A DNA stretch of 64,000 nt from Kitasatospora aureofaciens. GTDB lineage: Bacteria > Actinomycetota > Actinomycetes > Streptomycetales > Streptomycetaceae. The stretch's first letter is position 1. Each line of letters starts with the position of its first letter. The stretch spans positions 62,001 to 126,000 of the forward strand of contig NZ_JPRF03000023.1 of NCBI RefSeq assembly GCF_001188955.3, given 5' to 3'. Shown here in pieces: positions 45,030 to 53,955 of this stretch. The translations under genes were made by a program, and so were the position numbers. Below the pieces are notes generated by a model. It did no database searches. It had not been told where the DNA came from and saw only the letters and a program-made list of their open reading frames with translations.

Positions 45030-45401
45030 ATGAGCCACCACCCACCCGACGACCACCGCTCCCCCGAGCAGCTCGTCGCGGCCGGAGTGCTCCGCCGCCA
45101 CGCCGACGGCCGCCCCCACCCGGCGCTCAACCACTCCCCGATCGCCTACGTGTCCACCGCGCTCTGGGCCGAACTCGCCGCCCTGGCCATCGCCCCCAGC
45201 GCCGCCGAGGCGACCGCCGCCGCCCTGCTGCGCGCACTCGCCGACCGCGCCGTGGACGCCGCGCTGGCCCCCGGCAACGAAAGCGCTCCGCGCGACGACC
45301 TGTACGTCACCGACCCCGCGCACATCGGCCCGCACCGCCGGGCGGTCTGGTTCCAGCGCTCCGGCCCGGGCGGCCCGGTCACCGCAGCCTTCGCCCCCTG
45401 A
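45030..45401 (+). CDS. Hypothetical protein, 123 residues
   Basis: I do not recognise a family. A soluble Ala-rich protein with SIAYVSTALW-like and LLRALADRAVDAAL helical regions and a C-terminal VWFQRSGPGGPVTAAF strand. ATG 45030 lies shortly after GGGGTAGCGT with no ribosome site, so it may be leaderless. Codon bias fits a real gene. Confidence 0.55.
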   Translation: MSHHPPDDHRSPEQLVAAGVLRRHADGRPHPALNHSPIAYVSTALWAELAALAIAPSAAEATAAALLRALADRAVDAALAPGNESAPRDDLYVTDPAHIGPHRRAVWFQRSGPGGPVTAAFAP

Positions 45402-45434
45402 GGCGCACCCTGCGGAGCCCCTGCCGAGCCCCCG

Positions 45435-46085
45435 TCAGCGCTCGACCGTCAGGCTGTGGCAGACCCAGCTCAACCGCTCCGGCCCGCCGAACGGCGGCCG
45501 CTCGTGGTAGGTACCGTCCGACACCGACAGGTTGACGATCAGGTAAGCGTGCCAACCGGCCCCGACGCCGTGCAGGTCCGCGTAGACCAGCTCGTCCTGG
45601 ACGTACCAGTCCACCGAGTTCGCGCCGAGCACCACCCGCATACCGAAGCTCGCACCGGGGCCGATCCCGACGCCACCCCCGTGCCAGTAACGGAAGCCTC
45701 CCCGCACGTGGTTGGAGATCTCCAGCAGGTCCGGGTTGTCCGGGTGGTACTCGAAGAAGTCCACTTCGTTGCCGCCGTCCCGCCAGGTCCAGATCGCCGG
45801 CCAGGCGCCCACCTCGCGGGGCAGCGTGACCCGCGTCGCGAGCACGTCCCCGGTGCGGACCTGGAAGCCCTCCGGACTGCCCTCGGTGGTCAGCAGGTTG
45901 CACGTCCAGAGCCCGCCGGTGCGGCGCCGTACGGCGGTGAACACCCCGCCGGGGCAGTACTCGTTGCTCAGGTAGTCGAGTTTGTGGTCGCTCCGGTTGG
46001 TCGGCCCCATCCGGGGGTACGCACTGCTGCGCCCGGCGATCCACTGCCTGGTCGAAGTGAAGTCAGCGTCGAACACGACCGCCAC
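45435..46085 (-). CDS. GH16-like concanavalin-fold protein without signal peptide
   Basis: A 216-residue beta-jelly-roll protein. The segment WPAIWTWRDGGNEVDFFEYH contains E107-V-D109-F-F-E112, the ExDxxE catalytic signature of family 16 glycoside hydrolases. The aromatic walls WTCNLLTTEG and FRYWHGGG also fit. There is no N-terminal secretion signal: GTG 46085 begins MAVVFDADFTSTRQW and has GGGGAGG 5 nt upstream. Glucanase activity is possible, but an intracellular location or lectin role is open. It stands alone on the minus strand after the CBS-BON gene. Confidence 0.75.
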   Translation of the reverse strand: MAVVFDADFTSTRQWIAGRSSAYPRMGPTNRSDHKLDYLSNEYCPGGVFTAVRRRTGGLWTCNLLTTEGSPEGFQVRTGDVLATRVTLPREVGAWPAIWTWRDGGNEVDFFEYHPDNPDLLEISNHVRGGFRYWHGGGVGIGPGASFGMRVVLGANSVDWYVQDELVYADLHGVGAGWHAYLIVNLSVSDGTYHERPPFGGPERLSWVCHSLTVER

Positions 46086-46288
46086 GGCCGCCTCCCCATT
46101 GCTCCGGCGCCCCGGCAGCCTCGAACCGCCGGGCACACAGGGTGAGTTCCCCGATACGCTCCGCAGTATGCGAACCGGTCCTCCGCAGTCCGGGGCGGGT
46201 TGGGACGAGCGGGACGAGCGGGGTGAACGGAGCAGCCGGGGAGGCCGGGGCTGCCTGGGCTCGCGTGGCCGCCGGGGCGACCGGACGA

Positions 46289-46945
46289 TCAGCCGATCGA
46301 CGCGGTGGCACCCCCGGCCTGGAGCCGGTCGGTCACCGAGACCACCCCGTCCACCGCGCGGCACAGGTTCAACACGATCGGTACCAGGTGCGCCTCGGGC
46401 ACGCTGCCGCTGAGCACCACCCGGCCCTGGTCGACCTCCACCCCGATCTCGGCCGGGCTCACCCCGTCGATCCGGCCGAGCACCTCCTCGACGATCTCCC
46501 GCCGGATCACCCGGTCCTCGCGCAGGAACACCCGCAGCAGGTCCCCGCGGCTCACCATCCCGATGACCCGCCCCTCCTCGTCCAGCACGGGCAGCCGCTT
46601 CAGCCCGTGCCGGCTCATCAGCCGGGCCGCCGCCACCACACTGGTGTCGGGCGTGGTGCACACAGGCTGGGCCGTCATCAGGTCCGCTGCGGTGACCTCG
46701 CCGCCGTGACCCACCTGCGCCGACTCGGGCGCGGGCAGCAGGCTGGCCGGGTCCTCCTGCGCGGCCAGCGTGCGCAGCAGGTCCGCCTCCGACACCAGCC
46801 CGAGCGGCCGTCCGTCCGGGTCCACTACCGGCACCCCGGTGATGTCGTACTCGGTCATCAGCGTGACGATCTCCCGGAACCCGGTCTCGGGGGCGACCCG
46901 GACCACGGGGCTGGTCATCACAGATTCGACGGTGGCATGCGGCAC
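46289..46945 (-). CDS. Tandem CBS domains plus BON domain protein (second copy)
   Basis: A 218-residue paralogue of the 1481-2152 gene. CBS motifs VESVMTSPVVRVAPETGFRE and AADLMTAQPVCTTPDTSVVA are followed by a BON domain (DQGRVVLSGSVPEAHLVPIV). GTG 46945 has GAGGTGAA upstream. A near-perfect DevR-like box lies 116-129 bp upstream, although the gene is 20 kb from the island, suggesting regulon membership. Compare the DosR-regulated CBS protein Hrp1 of mycobacteria. Predicted adenine nucleotide sensor. Confidence 0.87.
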   Translation of the reverse strand: MPHATVESVMTSPVVRVAPETGFREIVTLMTEYDITGVPVVDPDGRPLGLVSEADLLRTLAAQEDPASLLPAPESAQVGHGGEVTAADLMTAQPVCTTPDTSVVAAARLMSRHGLKRLPVLDEEGRVIGMVSRGDLLRVFLREDRVIRREIVEEVLGRIDGVSPAEIGVEVDQGRVVLSGSVPEAHLVPIVLNLCRAVDGVVSVTDRLQAGGATASIG

Positions 46946-47046
46946 GCCGGTTCACCTCGTCCAACGATGCTGGTCCGACCGGGCGCGGATCGTCCGGGCC
47001 GGTACCGGAAGCATGGCCTCCGGCCGCGCGGATCGCCAGAGGCCAA

Positions 47047-47075
47047 GGGGCCGAACGGGTGGGACCAAGGGCCCC
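47047..47075. promoter_or_regulatory. DevR-like boxes upstream of the second CBS-BON gene
   Basis: GGGACC-AAGG-GCCC (47061-47074) with an adjacent GGGGCCGAACGGG (from 47047), 102-129 bp upstream of the start at 46945. Confidence 0.6.
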
Positions 47076-47229
47076 GGCCATCGAACAGTTCCCCGACGAA
47101 CCATCCGCCCGCGCCGTCGCTCCTCCGCGCTCCCGGCGACACCTCACCCCCCCCGTACGGCGCAACCATCACATGATCGACTCGTTGAACCGTCCACCAT
47201 GACAGCACTGGCGGCACCGGGAGGGCCCG

Positions 47230-47820
47230 TTGGCAGTACGGACGCTGGGCGCGGCACCGGTGGCCCGGAGCGGCTGGGCCCGCCCGGTGGCGGAGGCGGA
47301 GGCCGTGCTGGTGCGCCACTACCGCCGGCTGGGAGAGGCCACCGCCCAGGACGCCCTGCAGGCCTGGGCGCGGGCCGGCTGCGCGGTGCCGGACGGCACC
47401 CCGGGCGTCAAGCAGCTCAACCTCTGGGCCTTCGCCGTGCAGCCGCTGCCCCAGAACGCGGGTTCGGCGGCCTGGTTCTGCCTGCGCGCCGACCGCTGGA
47501 CGGGCGAGGGCAGTGCGGCCACCGCCGTGCTGCTGCCCTCGGCCCGGGGCCCGCAGCGCACCGGCGGCGGCCCGGGCCGCTCGTGCAGCCGGTTCGAGCA
47601 GGACACCGTGGCCTGGACGTGGTGGCGCTCCCCGCAGGGCGCCGAGTACCTGCTCGCGGCGGGCAGCCGACGGGTCACCCGGCTCATCGTCAGGGGCCCG
47701 GACTGGTCCGTCGACCGCCCGGCCCCGGACCGCACCCTCGCCGTCGAGCGGCCCGCCCGGGCCGCCGTCCGGGTCGAGGCGCTGCTCGACAACGGCAGCC
47801 GGCTCAACCCACCGCATTGA
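47230..47820 (+). CDS. Hypothetical protein, 196 residues
   Basis: No family recognised. The N-terminal half is helical and Ala-rich (VAEAEAVLVRHYRRLGEATA); the C-terminal half is strand-rich with Trp clusters (SAAWFCLRADRWTG, TVAWTWWRSPQGAEYLLAAG). The TTG start is supported by GGGAGGG 4 nt upstream. Its last 17 bp overlap the convergent FAD monooxygenase gene. The coding bias and the ribosome site support a real gene. Confidence 0.65.
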   Translation: MAVRTLGAAPVARSGWARPVAEAEAVLVRHYRRLGEATAQDALQAWARAGCAVPDGTPGVKQLNLWAFAVQPLPQNAGSAAWFCLRADRWTGEGSAATAVLLPSARGPQRTGGGPGRSCSRFEQDTVAWTWWRSPQGAEYLLAAGSRRVTRLIVRGPDWSVDRPAPDRTLAVERPARAAVRVEALLDNGSRLNPPH

Positions 47821-49015
47821 CCCGGCCGGCCAACAGGGCTTCGTAGTCCGGGAGTTCGAGGCTGGACACCTGCTTGCCCAGCTCCAGCATCCGGTTCAGC
47901 ACCCACCGCCGGTTGAGCAGCCCGTTGCGCAGGCGCAGCCCGGCCGCCGTGTGCGGAGCCAGGAACGGGCCGGTCCGGTCCCCGCCCTTCTGGCAGCCCT
48001 CGGCGTAGCCGCGCAGCCGTTTCTCGTACCGGGCGAAGGCGGCCCGGTGGTCGCTGCGGGCCAGCGCCAGCTCGCCCGCCAGCACGTACGCGGCCACCAC
48101 CGCGGTCCCGGTGCCCATTCCGCCGATGGTGGCGCCGCAGGCGGCGTCGCCGAGCAGGGCGATCCGGCCGGTGGACCAGGAGGGGACGTCCGCGCGGCTG
48201 ATCGAGTCGAAGTACAGCTCGGGCGCGGCGTCCAGGCTCCGGAGCAGTTGCGGCACCCGCCAGCCGAGGCCGTCGAAGGCGGCGCGGACCAGTGCCTTCT
48301 GCTGCCGGACGTCGTGGCGGTCGTAGCGCAGTTCGGGCGAGGCGAAGAGGCAGAAGGCGCCCGCGCCGGCCGGGTCGCGGTGGTCGGCGCCGACGGACAT
48401 CAGCCGGCCGGGGACGTTCAGGGCGACTCCGCCGACCGGCAGGCCGTCGTCGTTGGGCAGTTCCCAGGTGGCCGCGTAGTAGCCGAGGTGGCGGACGAAC
48501 TGCCGCTCGGGGCCGAAGGCGAGCCGCCGCACGGTGGAGTGCAGCCCGTCGGCGCCGATCACCAGGTCGAACTCGCGCGGCGCGCCGTGCCGGAAGGCCA
48601 CCCGCACGCCGCTCGCCGTCTCCTCCAGGGCTTCGACGGAGTCGCCGAAGACGTACTCGGCGCGGGAGTTGCCGTGGCGGTACAGCACCTGGGCCAGTTC
48701 CCCGCGCGGGACCTCCAGCTCGCCGCCCGCGAAGTCGGCCGGCAGGTGCAGCAACCGGCGCCCCCGCTCGTCCACGAAGGTGATCGGGCTGCCGCCGGTG
48801 CCGAGGGTGCGCAGTTCCTCCAGCACGCCCATCCGCTCCAGCACGGTGAGGTGGGTGCGCCCCCGGAAGTCGACGTTCTGCCCGCCGCCGCGCAGGGCCG
48901 GGGCGAGTTCGACGACCGTGACCTCGAAGCCGTACCGGCCCAGCCAGTGGGCCAGGGCGGGGCCGGCGATGCTCGCGCCCGAGATCAGCACCCTGGTGTG
49001 CGGGGAAGCGCTCAT
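47804..49015 (-). CDS. FAD-dependent monooxygenase (PHBH fold)
   Basis: A 403-residue group A flavoprotein hydroxylase. The N-terminal VLISGASIAGPALAHWLGRY is the FAD-binding motif (GxSxAG variant), followed by VIGADGLHSTVRRLAF (DG motif) and GRIALLGDAACGATIGGMGT (second FAD motif). ATG 49015 has GGAGTGG upstream. It is divergent from a TetR gene, with a perfect 10-bp palindrome 28-50 bp upstream of its start. It likely modifies and detoxifies an aromatic antibiotic or metabolite sensed by the TetR protein. Confidence 0.9.
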   Translation of the reverse strand: MSASPHTRVLISGASIAGPALAHWLGRYGFEVTVVELAPALRGGGQNVDFRGRTHLTVLERMGVLEELRTLGTGGSPITFVDERGRRLLHLPADFAGGELEVPRGELAQVLYRHGNSRAEYVFGDSVEALEETASGVRVAFRHGAPREFDLVIGADGLHSTVRRLAFGPERQFVRHLGYYAATWELPNDDGLPVGGVALNVPGRLMSVGADHRDPAGAGAFCLFASPELRYDRHDVRQQKALVRAAFDGLGWRVPQLLRSLDAAPELYFDSISRADVPSWSTGRIALLGDAACGATIGGMGTGTAVVAAYVLAGELALARSDHRAAFARYEKRLRGYAEGCQKGGDRTGPFLAPHTAAGLRLRNGLLNRRWVLNRMLELGKQVSSLELPDYEALLAGRVNAVG

Positions 49016-49042
49016 GGAAACCACTCCGTCCGTGGATCTGAT

Positions 49043-49065
49043 AACTGTGTCCAATGGACACAGTT
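49043..49065. promoter_or_regulatory. Perfect palindromic operator of the TetR/monooxygenase pair
   Basis: AACTGTGTCC-AAT-GGACACAGTT: perfect 10-bp arms (49043-49052 and 49056-49065) with a 3-bp centre in the divergent promoter region. A half site, CTGTGTAC, follows at 49071. Confidence 0.8.
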
Positions 49066-49127
49066 CATTGCTGTGTACGGTAGACGCAGTTCGCGCGGGC
49101 GGACAACCCCCGGGACGGGAGCGGAAG

Positions 49128-49853
49128 ATGGGCGAGGCGGCGAACGACACGGTGCGGCTGCTCTGGGACCGGCCCACCCGGCCGACCCGCGGGCCGAAGC
49201 CCGCCCTCAGCCTGGAGCGCATCGCCGCCGCGGGCGTCGAGGTGGCGGACGCCGAGGGGCTGGGCGCGGTCTCCATGCAGAAGGTGGCCGGGCTGCTCGA
49301 CTTCACCAAGATGTCGCTCTACCGCTATGTCCCCGGCAAGGCCGAACTGGTGGCGCTGATGGTCGAGTCGGCGGTCGGCGAGCCGCCCGCGGCCCCGGAC
49401 GCCCCCGACTGGCGGGAACAACTCACCGCCTGGGCCCGCCACTTGGCGGACGCCTTCGCCCGGCACCCCTGGCTGCTGGACGCCACCCTCGGCCCCCGGG
49501 TGCCCGGCCCCAACGAACTCGCCTGGCTGGAGCGGGTGGTGGCCGCCCTCGACGGCCACGGGCTGACCGGCGCCGAGCGGATGGACGCCGCCGTACTGCT
49601 CTCCGGGCACGTGCGCAGCATCGCGGTGCAGGCTCGCGCGACCGGCCCGCACGGCTCCCCCGAGGCCCAGCTCCTCGCCGCCTTCGGCACGGTGGTGCAC
49701 CGCCACGCGGACCGCTTCCCCGCGGTGGCCGCGGCGATGGCCGATCCGGATCCGGAGGGGCGCGACCAGGCCCTGGACTTCGGCCTGGCCCGCATCCTGG
49801 ACGGCCTGGCCGCCCTGATCGGCCGCCGCACGAACCGGGGAACGGAGGCGTAA
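49128..49853 (+). CDS. TetR-family regulator (TetR_C-type)
   Basis: A 241-residue repressor with the HTH shifted to about 28-72 (LSLERIAAAGVEVADAEGLG, AVSMQKVAGLLDFTKMSLYR, YVPGKAEL) and a helical ligand domain of the tetracycline-repressor subclass. ATG 49128 has GGGAGCGGA upstream. It is divergent from the FAD monooxygenase, with a perfect palindrome between them; the classical arrangement of a drug-responsive repressor and its inactivating flavoenzyme. Confidence 0.9.
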   Translation: MGEAANDTVRLLWDRPTRPTRGPKPALSLERIAAAGVEVADAEGLGAVSMQKVAGLLDFTKMSLYRYVPGKAELVALMVESAVGEPPAAPDAPDWREQLTAWARHLADAFARHPWLLDATLGPRVPGPNELAWLERVVAALDGHGLTGAERMDAAVLLSGHVRSIAVQARATGPHGSPEAQLLAAFGTVVHRHADRFPAVAAAMADPDPEGRDQALDFGLARILDGLAALIGRRTNRGTEA

Positions 49854-49903
49854 CCCGAAAACGCGTCGAACCGGCGCCGCACGGGCGGCTACCATCCGCT
49901 GCC

Positions 49904-50704
49904 ATGGCGATGTTCGTGCACCTGACCGCCACGGCGAACACGCCGCGCATCCGCCGCACCGGGATCCGGGCCGACAGCCGGGGCCAGGGCGGTGTGCGGG
50001 GGGTGTACTGCTTCCCCGTGCTGCCTTCCTACACCCTCACCCACCAGTGGCTGCGCGAGCTGGCCCGGTTCGGCCCGAAGGGCTCACTGGCCGCGGTACA
50101 CGTCCGCCTGGACGACGCCCAGCAGGTGCTCGTCGGGCACTACCGGGACCGCGCCGAGGAGGCCCAGCGGTGGCTGACCGCCGCCGAGGCGGTGGCGCGG
50201 ATCGCTGCCCTGCCGGACCCGCGGGGCTGGGAGGTGGTCGTGCCGCGCGCGGTGGATGCCCGCGAGGTGCACCGGGTCCGCGCGGTGCCGCAGGTCGCGG
50301 GCTGGCGCTACCTCCCGGGCGCGCACGGCACCCGCCCCTGCACCTGCTTCGGCTGCCGCATCCGCGGCGAGTACGGCGGCCGGCGGCTGCGCGAGCGCCA
50401 TCCGCACCCGCTGGACGGGCCGCCACCGGCCGTCCCCGTCCTGCTGGCCCGGATCGAGGCGGCGGGCGAGCCCGGCGATCCGGACACGCTACGGGCCGCC
50501 CTGCACTGGTTCGGCCTGCGCCGTCGCGGCCCGCTGGAACGCCTCACCCCGCTGGCCGCCCACCCCGACCCGACCGTCCGCCGGGAGCTGGTCTGGGCGG
50601 TGCAGGGCTGGTCCACGCCGGGCGTCGCCGATCTGCTGGACGGCCTCGCCGCCGATCCGCACCTGGACGTCCGCGAGGCCGTCGAGGACGTCCGGGCGCT
50701 CTGA
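49904..50704 (+). CDS. Hypothetical protein with ART-like N terminus and C-terminal HEAT-like repeats
   Basis: A 266-residue protein. The N-terminal half (MFVHLTATANTPRIRRTGIR, GVYCFPVLPSYTLTHQWLRE) vaguely resembles an RNA 2'-phosphotransferase or ADP-ribosyltransferase-like fold (His-Leu-Thr opening, GIR segment). A CTCFGCRIRGEYGGRR segment offers three clustered Cys for metal binding. The C-terminal region (about 180-262) carries two HEAT-like helical repeats (LTPLAAHPDPTVRRELVWAV, LDGLAADPHLDVREAVEDVR). The start is ATG 49904 or ATG 49910, with no strong ribosome site. The fold assignment is inference. Confidence 0.6.
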   Translation: MAMFVHLTATANTPRIRRTGIRADSRGQGGVRGVYCFPVLPSYTLTHQWLRELARFGPKGSLAAVHVRLDDAQQVLVGHYRDRAEEAQRWLTAAEAVARIAALPDPRGWEVVVPRAVDAREVHRVRAVPQVAGWRYLPGAHGTRPCTCFGCRIRGEYGGRRLRERHPHPLDGPPPAVPVLLARIEAAGEPGDPDTLRAALHWFGLRRRGPLERLTPLAAHPDPTVRRELVWAVQGWSTPGVADLLDGLAADPHLDVREAVEDVRAL

Positions 50705-50760
50705 GATCCGCCGAGCGCTCCGAATCCGCCGAGCGCTCCGGACTCGCCGGCGATTCCGGC

Positions 50761-51126
50761 TCAGGAGACGCGCTTCAGCTGCCAGGAGTTCTTGTCGAAG
50801 CTCGGCACGGCGGAGTACTGGCAGCCGGAGCTGTAGTAGCTGCTGACGATCGTCCAGCCGGCCGGCGGCCAGGTCGAGGCGCAGGCGTTGAGCACGGTGC
50901 CGACCGGGTAACCGGTGAGGTCCATGATCTTCTTGGTGTTCGGGTTGAACCCGGAACCGCACCCCGCGCTGTTCCACCACTGGACGTCCACGAAGCCGGC
51001 CGGGGTCAGCGAGGAGGAGCACATGGTGCTGGTGCTGCCTGGAGCCGCCTGGGCGGTGCCCATGGTGAGGGTGAGTGCGGCGGCGCTACAGCCGAGGGCG
51101 AGGGCGGCGGCTCGAAGTCGGGTCAC
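50761..51126 (-). CDS. Small secreted cysteine-containing protein
   Basis: A 121-residue protein with a Sec signal peptide (RLRAAALALGCSAAALTLTM...AQA, cleavage near residue 28). The mature part is short and rich in Trp/Tyr/Ser with four Cys (TMCSSSL, SAGCGSGFN, NACASTW, SSGCQYS), probably two disulfides. GTG 51126 has AAGGAG 7 nt upstream. No family recognised; small secreted proteins of this kind are common in streptomycetes. Confidence 0.75.
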   Translation of the reverse strand: MTRLRAAALALGCSAAALTLTMGTAQAAPGSTSTMCSSSLTPAGFVDVQWWNSAGCGSGFNPNTKKIMDLTGYPVGTVLNACASTWPPAGWTIVSSYYSSGCQYSAVPSFDKNSWQLKRVS

Positions 51127-51391
51127 GGGGCGGCTCCTTCTCGGGCGACGCGGCCTGTCCGCGCCAGGAGCCATTCCTATCGACACGAAGCACCCTTCGG
51201 ACAGTACGTTTCCGGCCCCACCGGCGGCGCGTTCTCGCCCCTTCCCGCCGCGGACCGGTCGCCGCCGGGGCCTCACCTGCAACGACTCCCGCCGAGGTGC
51301 CCGTTCGGCCGGACCAGGTGATCATGGGAGAACCGCGTCTTCGGCGATTCGGCGCGCTGGTACGGGCCGGCGACGCCGGGAAGGGACCGCG

Positions 51392-51661
51392 ATGTTCCAG
51401 CTCCTGTGGATTCTGCTCATCGGCTTCGTGCTCGGCGTCCTCGCCAAGCTGATCCTGCGCGGGCCGCAGTCGATCCCCTGGTGGCTGACCATGCTGCTCG
51501 GCGCCGCCGGGGCCTTGCTGGGCAACGCCGTCTCCGGCTGGATCGGCGTCCGCCACACCTCGGGCATCGACTGGATCCGCCACATCCTCCAACTCGCCTT
51601 CGCCGTCGCCCTGGTGGCCCTCGTGGCGCCGGCCTGGAGCAGGAACCGCCCACCCCGCTGA
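51392..51661 (+). CDS. GlsB/YeaQ/YmgE-family small membrane protein
   Basis: An 89-residue membrane protein. It starts MFQLLWILLIGFVLGVLAKL, then WWLTMLLGAAGALLGNAVSG, the glycine-zipper helices of the transglycosylase-associated (YeaQ/GlsB) family, and a third helix before the basic RNRPPR tail. ATG 51392 follows AAGGGA. Family members are stress-induced; function is unknown and not transglycosylase activity. Confidence 0.8.
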   Translation: MFQLLWILLIGFVLGVLAKLILRGPQSIPWWLTMLLGAAGALLGNAVSGWIGVRHTSGIDWIRHILQLAFAVALVALVAPAWSRNRPPR

Positions 51662-51686
51662 GCGACGCGCAACCGCGGTGGGCGGC

Positions 51687-53663
51687 TCAGCCCACGTGCA
51701 CCGCGGGCCGCCGGCTGCGGTTGGGCTCCGCCTCGCGGAGCACCTCCCGGGTGACCGGGGCGATCTCACCCTGCCCGAACAGGAAGAACCGCAGGAACTG
51801 GGCGAAGGGGTTGCCCTCGGTCCACTCGAAGTAGATGTGCGGCTGCTGCCCGGTGAGGTCGCGCACCTGCAGCAGCAGGGCGGCCAGCGCGTTGGGCACG
51901 CTGGAACTCTGCAGCGACAGCACCCGGTAGCGCTCGTGCAGCACCTCACCGTGCACGGTCAGTTCGGCCTCGAAGTCGGACGGGTCACGCACGGTGACCT
52001 CGACGAAGACCAGGTCGTCCTCGGCCGGGATGTCGTTGTCCTGGCGGATCTGGCGGAGCTTGTCGCGGTACTCGGCGAGGTCCCGGCTGTTCGGCTCGTT
52101 GGCGATCAGCCGCAGCGGGCGGTGCATGTAGTCCCGGACGAAGCGCTCCGCGACCTCGTCCAGCACCACGTCGGTGACGCGCAGTTCGAAGGCGCGCTTG
52201 AGCCGGGAGAGGAAGGACACCAGCATGATGCCCGCGATGAAGCAGGCGCCGATCTTGACGCCGTCCGGGCGCTCGGCGATGTTCACGGCCGTGGTGTAGA
52301 GGAACACCGCGGCGATCACCGCGAAGGTGACGGTCCAGCGCCGTTCCCCGGCCTTGTGCGCGGCGATGGTGACCGCGACCGCGGCGGAGCTGATCAGCAC
52401 CAGCACGCCGGTCGCGTAGGCGCCGCCCTGGGCGTCGACGCTGGCGTCGAACAGCCAGGTGAGCAGGAAGGCGATCAGGGTCAGCACGATCACCGTCGGC
52501 CGCACGGCCCGCGCCCAGTGCGGCGCCATGCCGTAGCGGGGCAGGTAACGCGGCATCAGGTTGAGCAGTCCCGCCATGGCCGAGGCGCCGGCGAACCAGA
52601 GGATGGCGATGGTCGACAGGTCGTAGACGCTGCCGAAGGCGCTGCCCAGGTTCTCGTGGGCGAGGTAGGCGAGTGCCCGCCCGTTGGCCTGTCCGCCGCT
52701 CTTGAAGGCCGCCGTCGGGATGAGCAGGGTCGTGATGAGGCTGGTGGCGATCAGGAAGACGCTCATGATCACGGCGGCGGTGGTGAGCAGGTGCCGGGCG
52801 CCGCGGATACGGCCGGTGGGCTTCTCCTCGGTGTCGTCCGGGTCGCCCTCGATGTGCGGCATCACGGCGACGCCGGTCTCGAAGCCGGACAGGCCGAGTG
52901 CGAGCTTGGGGAAGACGATCAGCGCCACCCCGATCATCGCGAGGGCGTTGCCGTGCTCGGCGGTGAGCCCGTCCGTCCAGTCGCCGAACACGTGCGGCTC
53001 CTCGAGGACGTGCCAGAAGCCGTTGACCACCACGACGACGTTCAGCGCGAGGTAGACCGCGACGAGGACCACGGCCAGGCCGATGGCCTCGCTGAAGCCC
53101 TTGAGGAAGACCGCGCCGAGCAGGGCCACCAGGACGAAGGTGAGCATCACCTGCTTGCCGGACAGGGCGCTGTGCAGGTGCGGGTTCTCAATCAGGTGCG
53201 CGGTCGCGTCGGCGGCCGACAGGGTGATGGTGATCATGAAGTCGGTGGCGGCGAAGCCGAGCAGGGTCAGCACGAAGAGCTTGCCCTGCCAGAACGACAG
53301 CAGGCGCTCCAGCATCGCGATCGAACCCTGGCCGTGCGGGCTCTCGACGGCCACCCGCCGGTAGACCGGCAGGGCGCCGAACAGGGTGACGACCACCAGC
53401 ACGATGGTGGCGATCGGTGACAGCAGGCCGGCCGCGAGCGCCGCGATGCCGGGCTGGTAGCCGAGGGTGGAGAAGTAGTCGAGGCCGGTCAGGCACATGA
53501 CCCGGAACCAGTGCGCGCCCTCTTCCCGGGGCGCCTCCGCGTGCGGGCCGGGGTGCTGCTTGGCCATGTCCGAGAGGCCTTCGAGCATCCACGCCCGGAA
53601 CCTCGCACCCCGCGTCGGGGGAGCCGCTCCCGGTTGGGCCGAACCCGACGAGACCACGTGCAC
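51687..53663 (-). CDS. APC-superfamily amino acid permease with large cytosolic tail
   Basis: A 658-residue permease with about 12 helices ([20 protein letters not shown] opening, [20 protein letters not shown] in the middle) and a C-terminal cytosolic domain of about 160 residues ([20 protein letters not shown] onwards, [20 protein letters not shown]). This resembles the KimA-like potassium/amino acid transporter group of streptomycetes. The start is GTG 53663; ATG codons at residues 26 and 33 are alternatives. It stands alone, divergent from a Tat lipoprotein. Substrate unknown. Confidence 0.85.
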   Translation of the reverse strand: MHVVSSGSAQPGAAPPTRGARFRAWMLEGLSDMAKQHPGPHAEAPREEGAHWFRVMCLTGLDYFSTLGYQPGIAALAAGLLSPIATIVLVVVTLFGALPVYRRVAVESPHGQGSIAMLERLLSFWQGKLFVLTLLGFAATDFMITITLSAADATAHLIENPHLHSALSGKQVMLTFVLVALLGAVFLKGFSEAIGLAVVLVAVYLALNVVVVVNGFWHVLEEPHVFGDWTDGLTAEHGNALAMIGVALIVFPKLALGLSGFETGVAVMPHIEGDPDDTEEKPTGRIRGARHLLTTAAVIMSVFLIATSLITTLLIPTAAFKSGGQANGRALAYLAHENLGSAFGSVYDLSTIAILWFAGASAMAGLLNLMPRYLPRYGMAPHWARAVRPTVIVLTLIAFLLTWLFDASVDAQGGAYATGVLVLISSAAVAVTIAAHKAGERRWTVTFAVIAAVFLYTTAVNIAERPDGVKIGACFIAGIMLVSFLSRLKRAFELRVTDVVLDEVAERFVRDYMHRPLRLIANEPNSRDLAEYRDKLRQIRQDNDIPAEDDLVFVEVTVRDPSDFEAELTVHGEVLHERYRVLSLQSSSVPNALAALLLQVRDLTGQQPHIYFEWTEGNPFAQFLRFFLFGQGEIAPVTREVLREAEPNRSRRPAVHVG

Positions 53664-53955
53664 CCCTGTCCACGACTTCGGCCGGCCGCCACACGGTTCC
53701 GGCCCCCCGGGCCGCCGGACGGCGGGCCTGGTCAGGCTAGGTGACCGGCCCTCGGCCGCCCGGCAACCGCACGGGCCGACACGCCGGGGTGCGCCCGTAC
53801 GGCCCTCCCGGGTGGCGGCTCCGACCGGCCGTGATCAGGGCTTCCGGCGCGGCGGTGCCAGGCACCTTCTCGAAAGGGGTAAACATGTCCGCGCGCATTG
53901 ACTCGGCAGGTTGACGCGCCCACGGGTGCGGCAACGGAGCGACAGGGAGGCAGCG

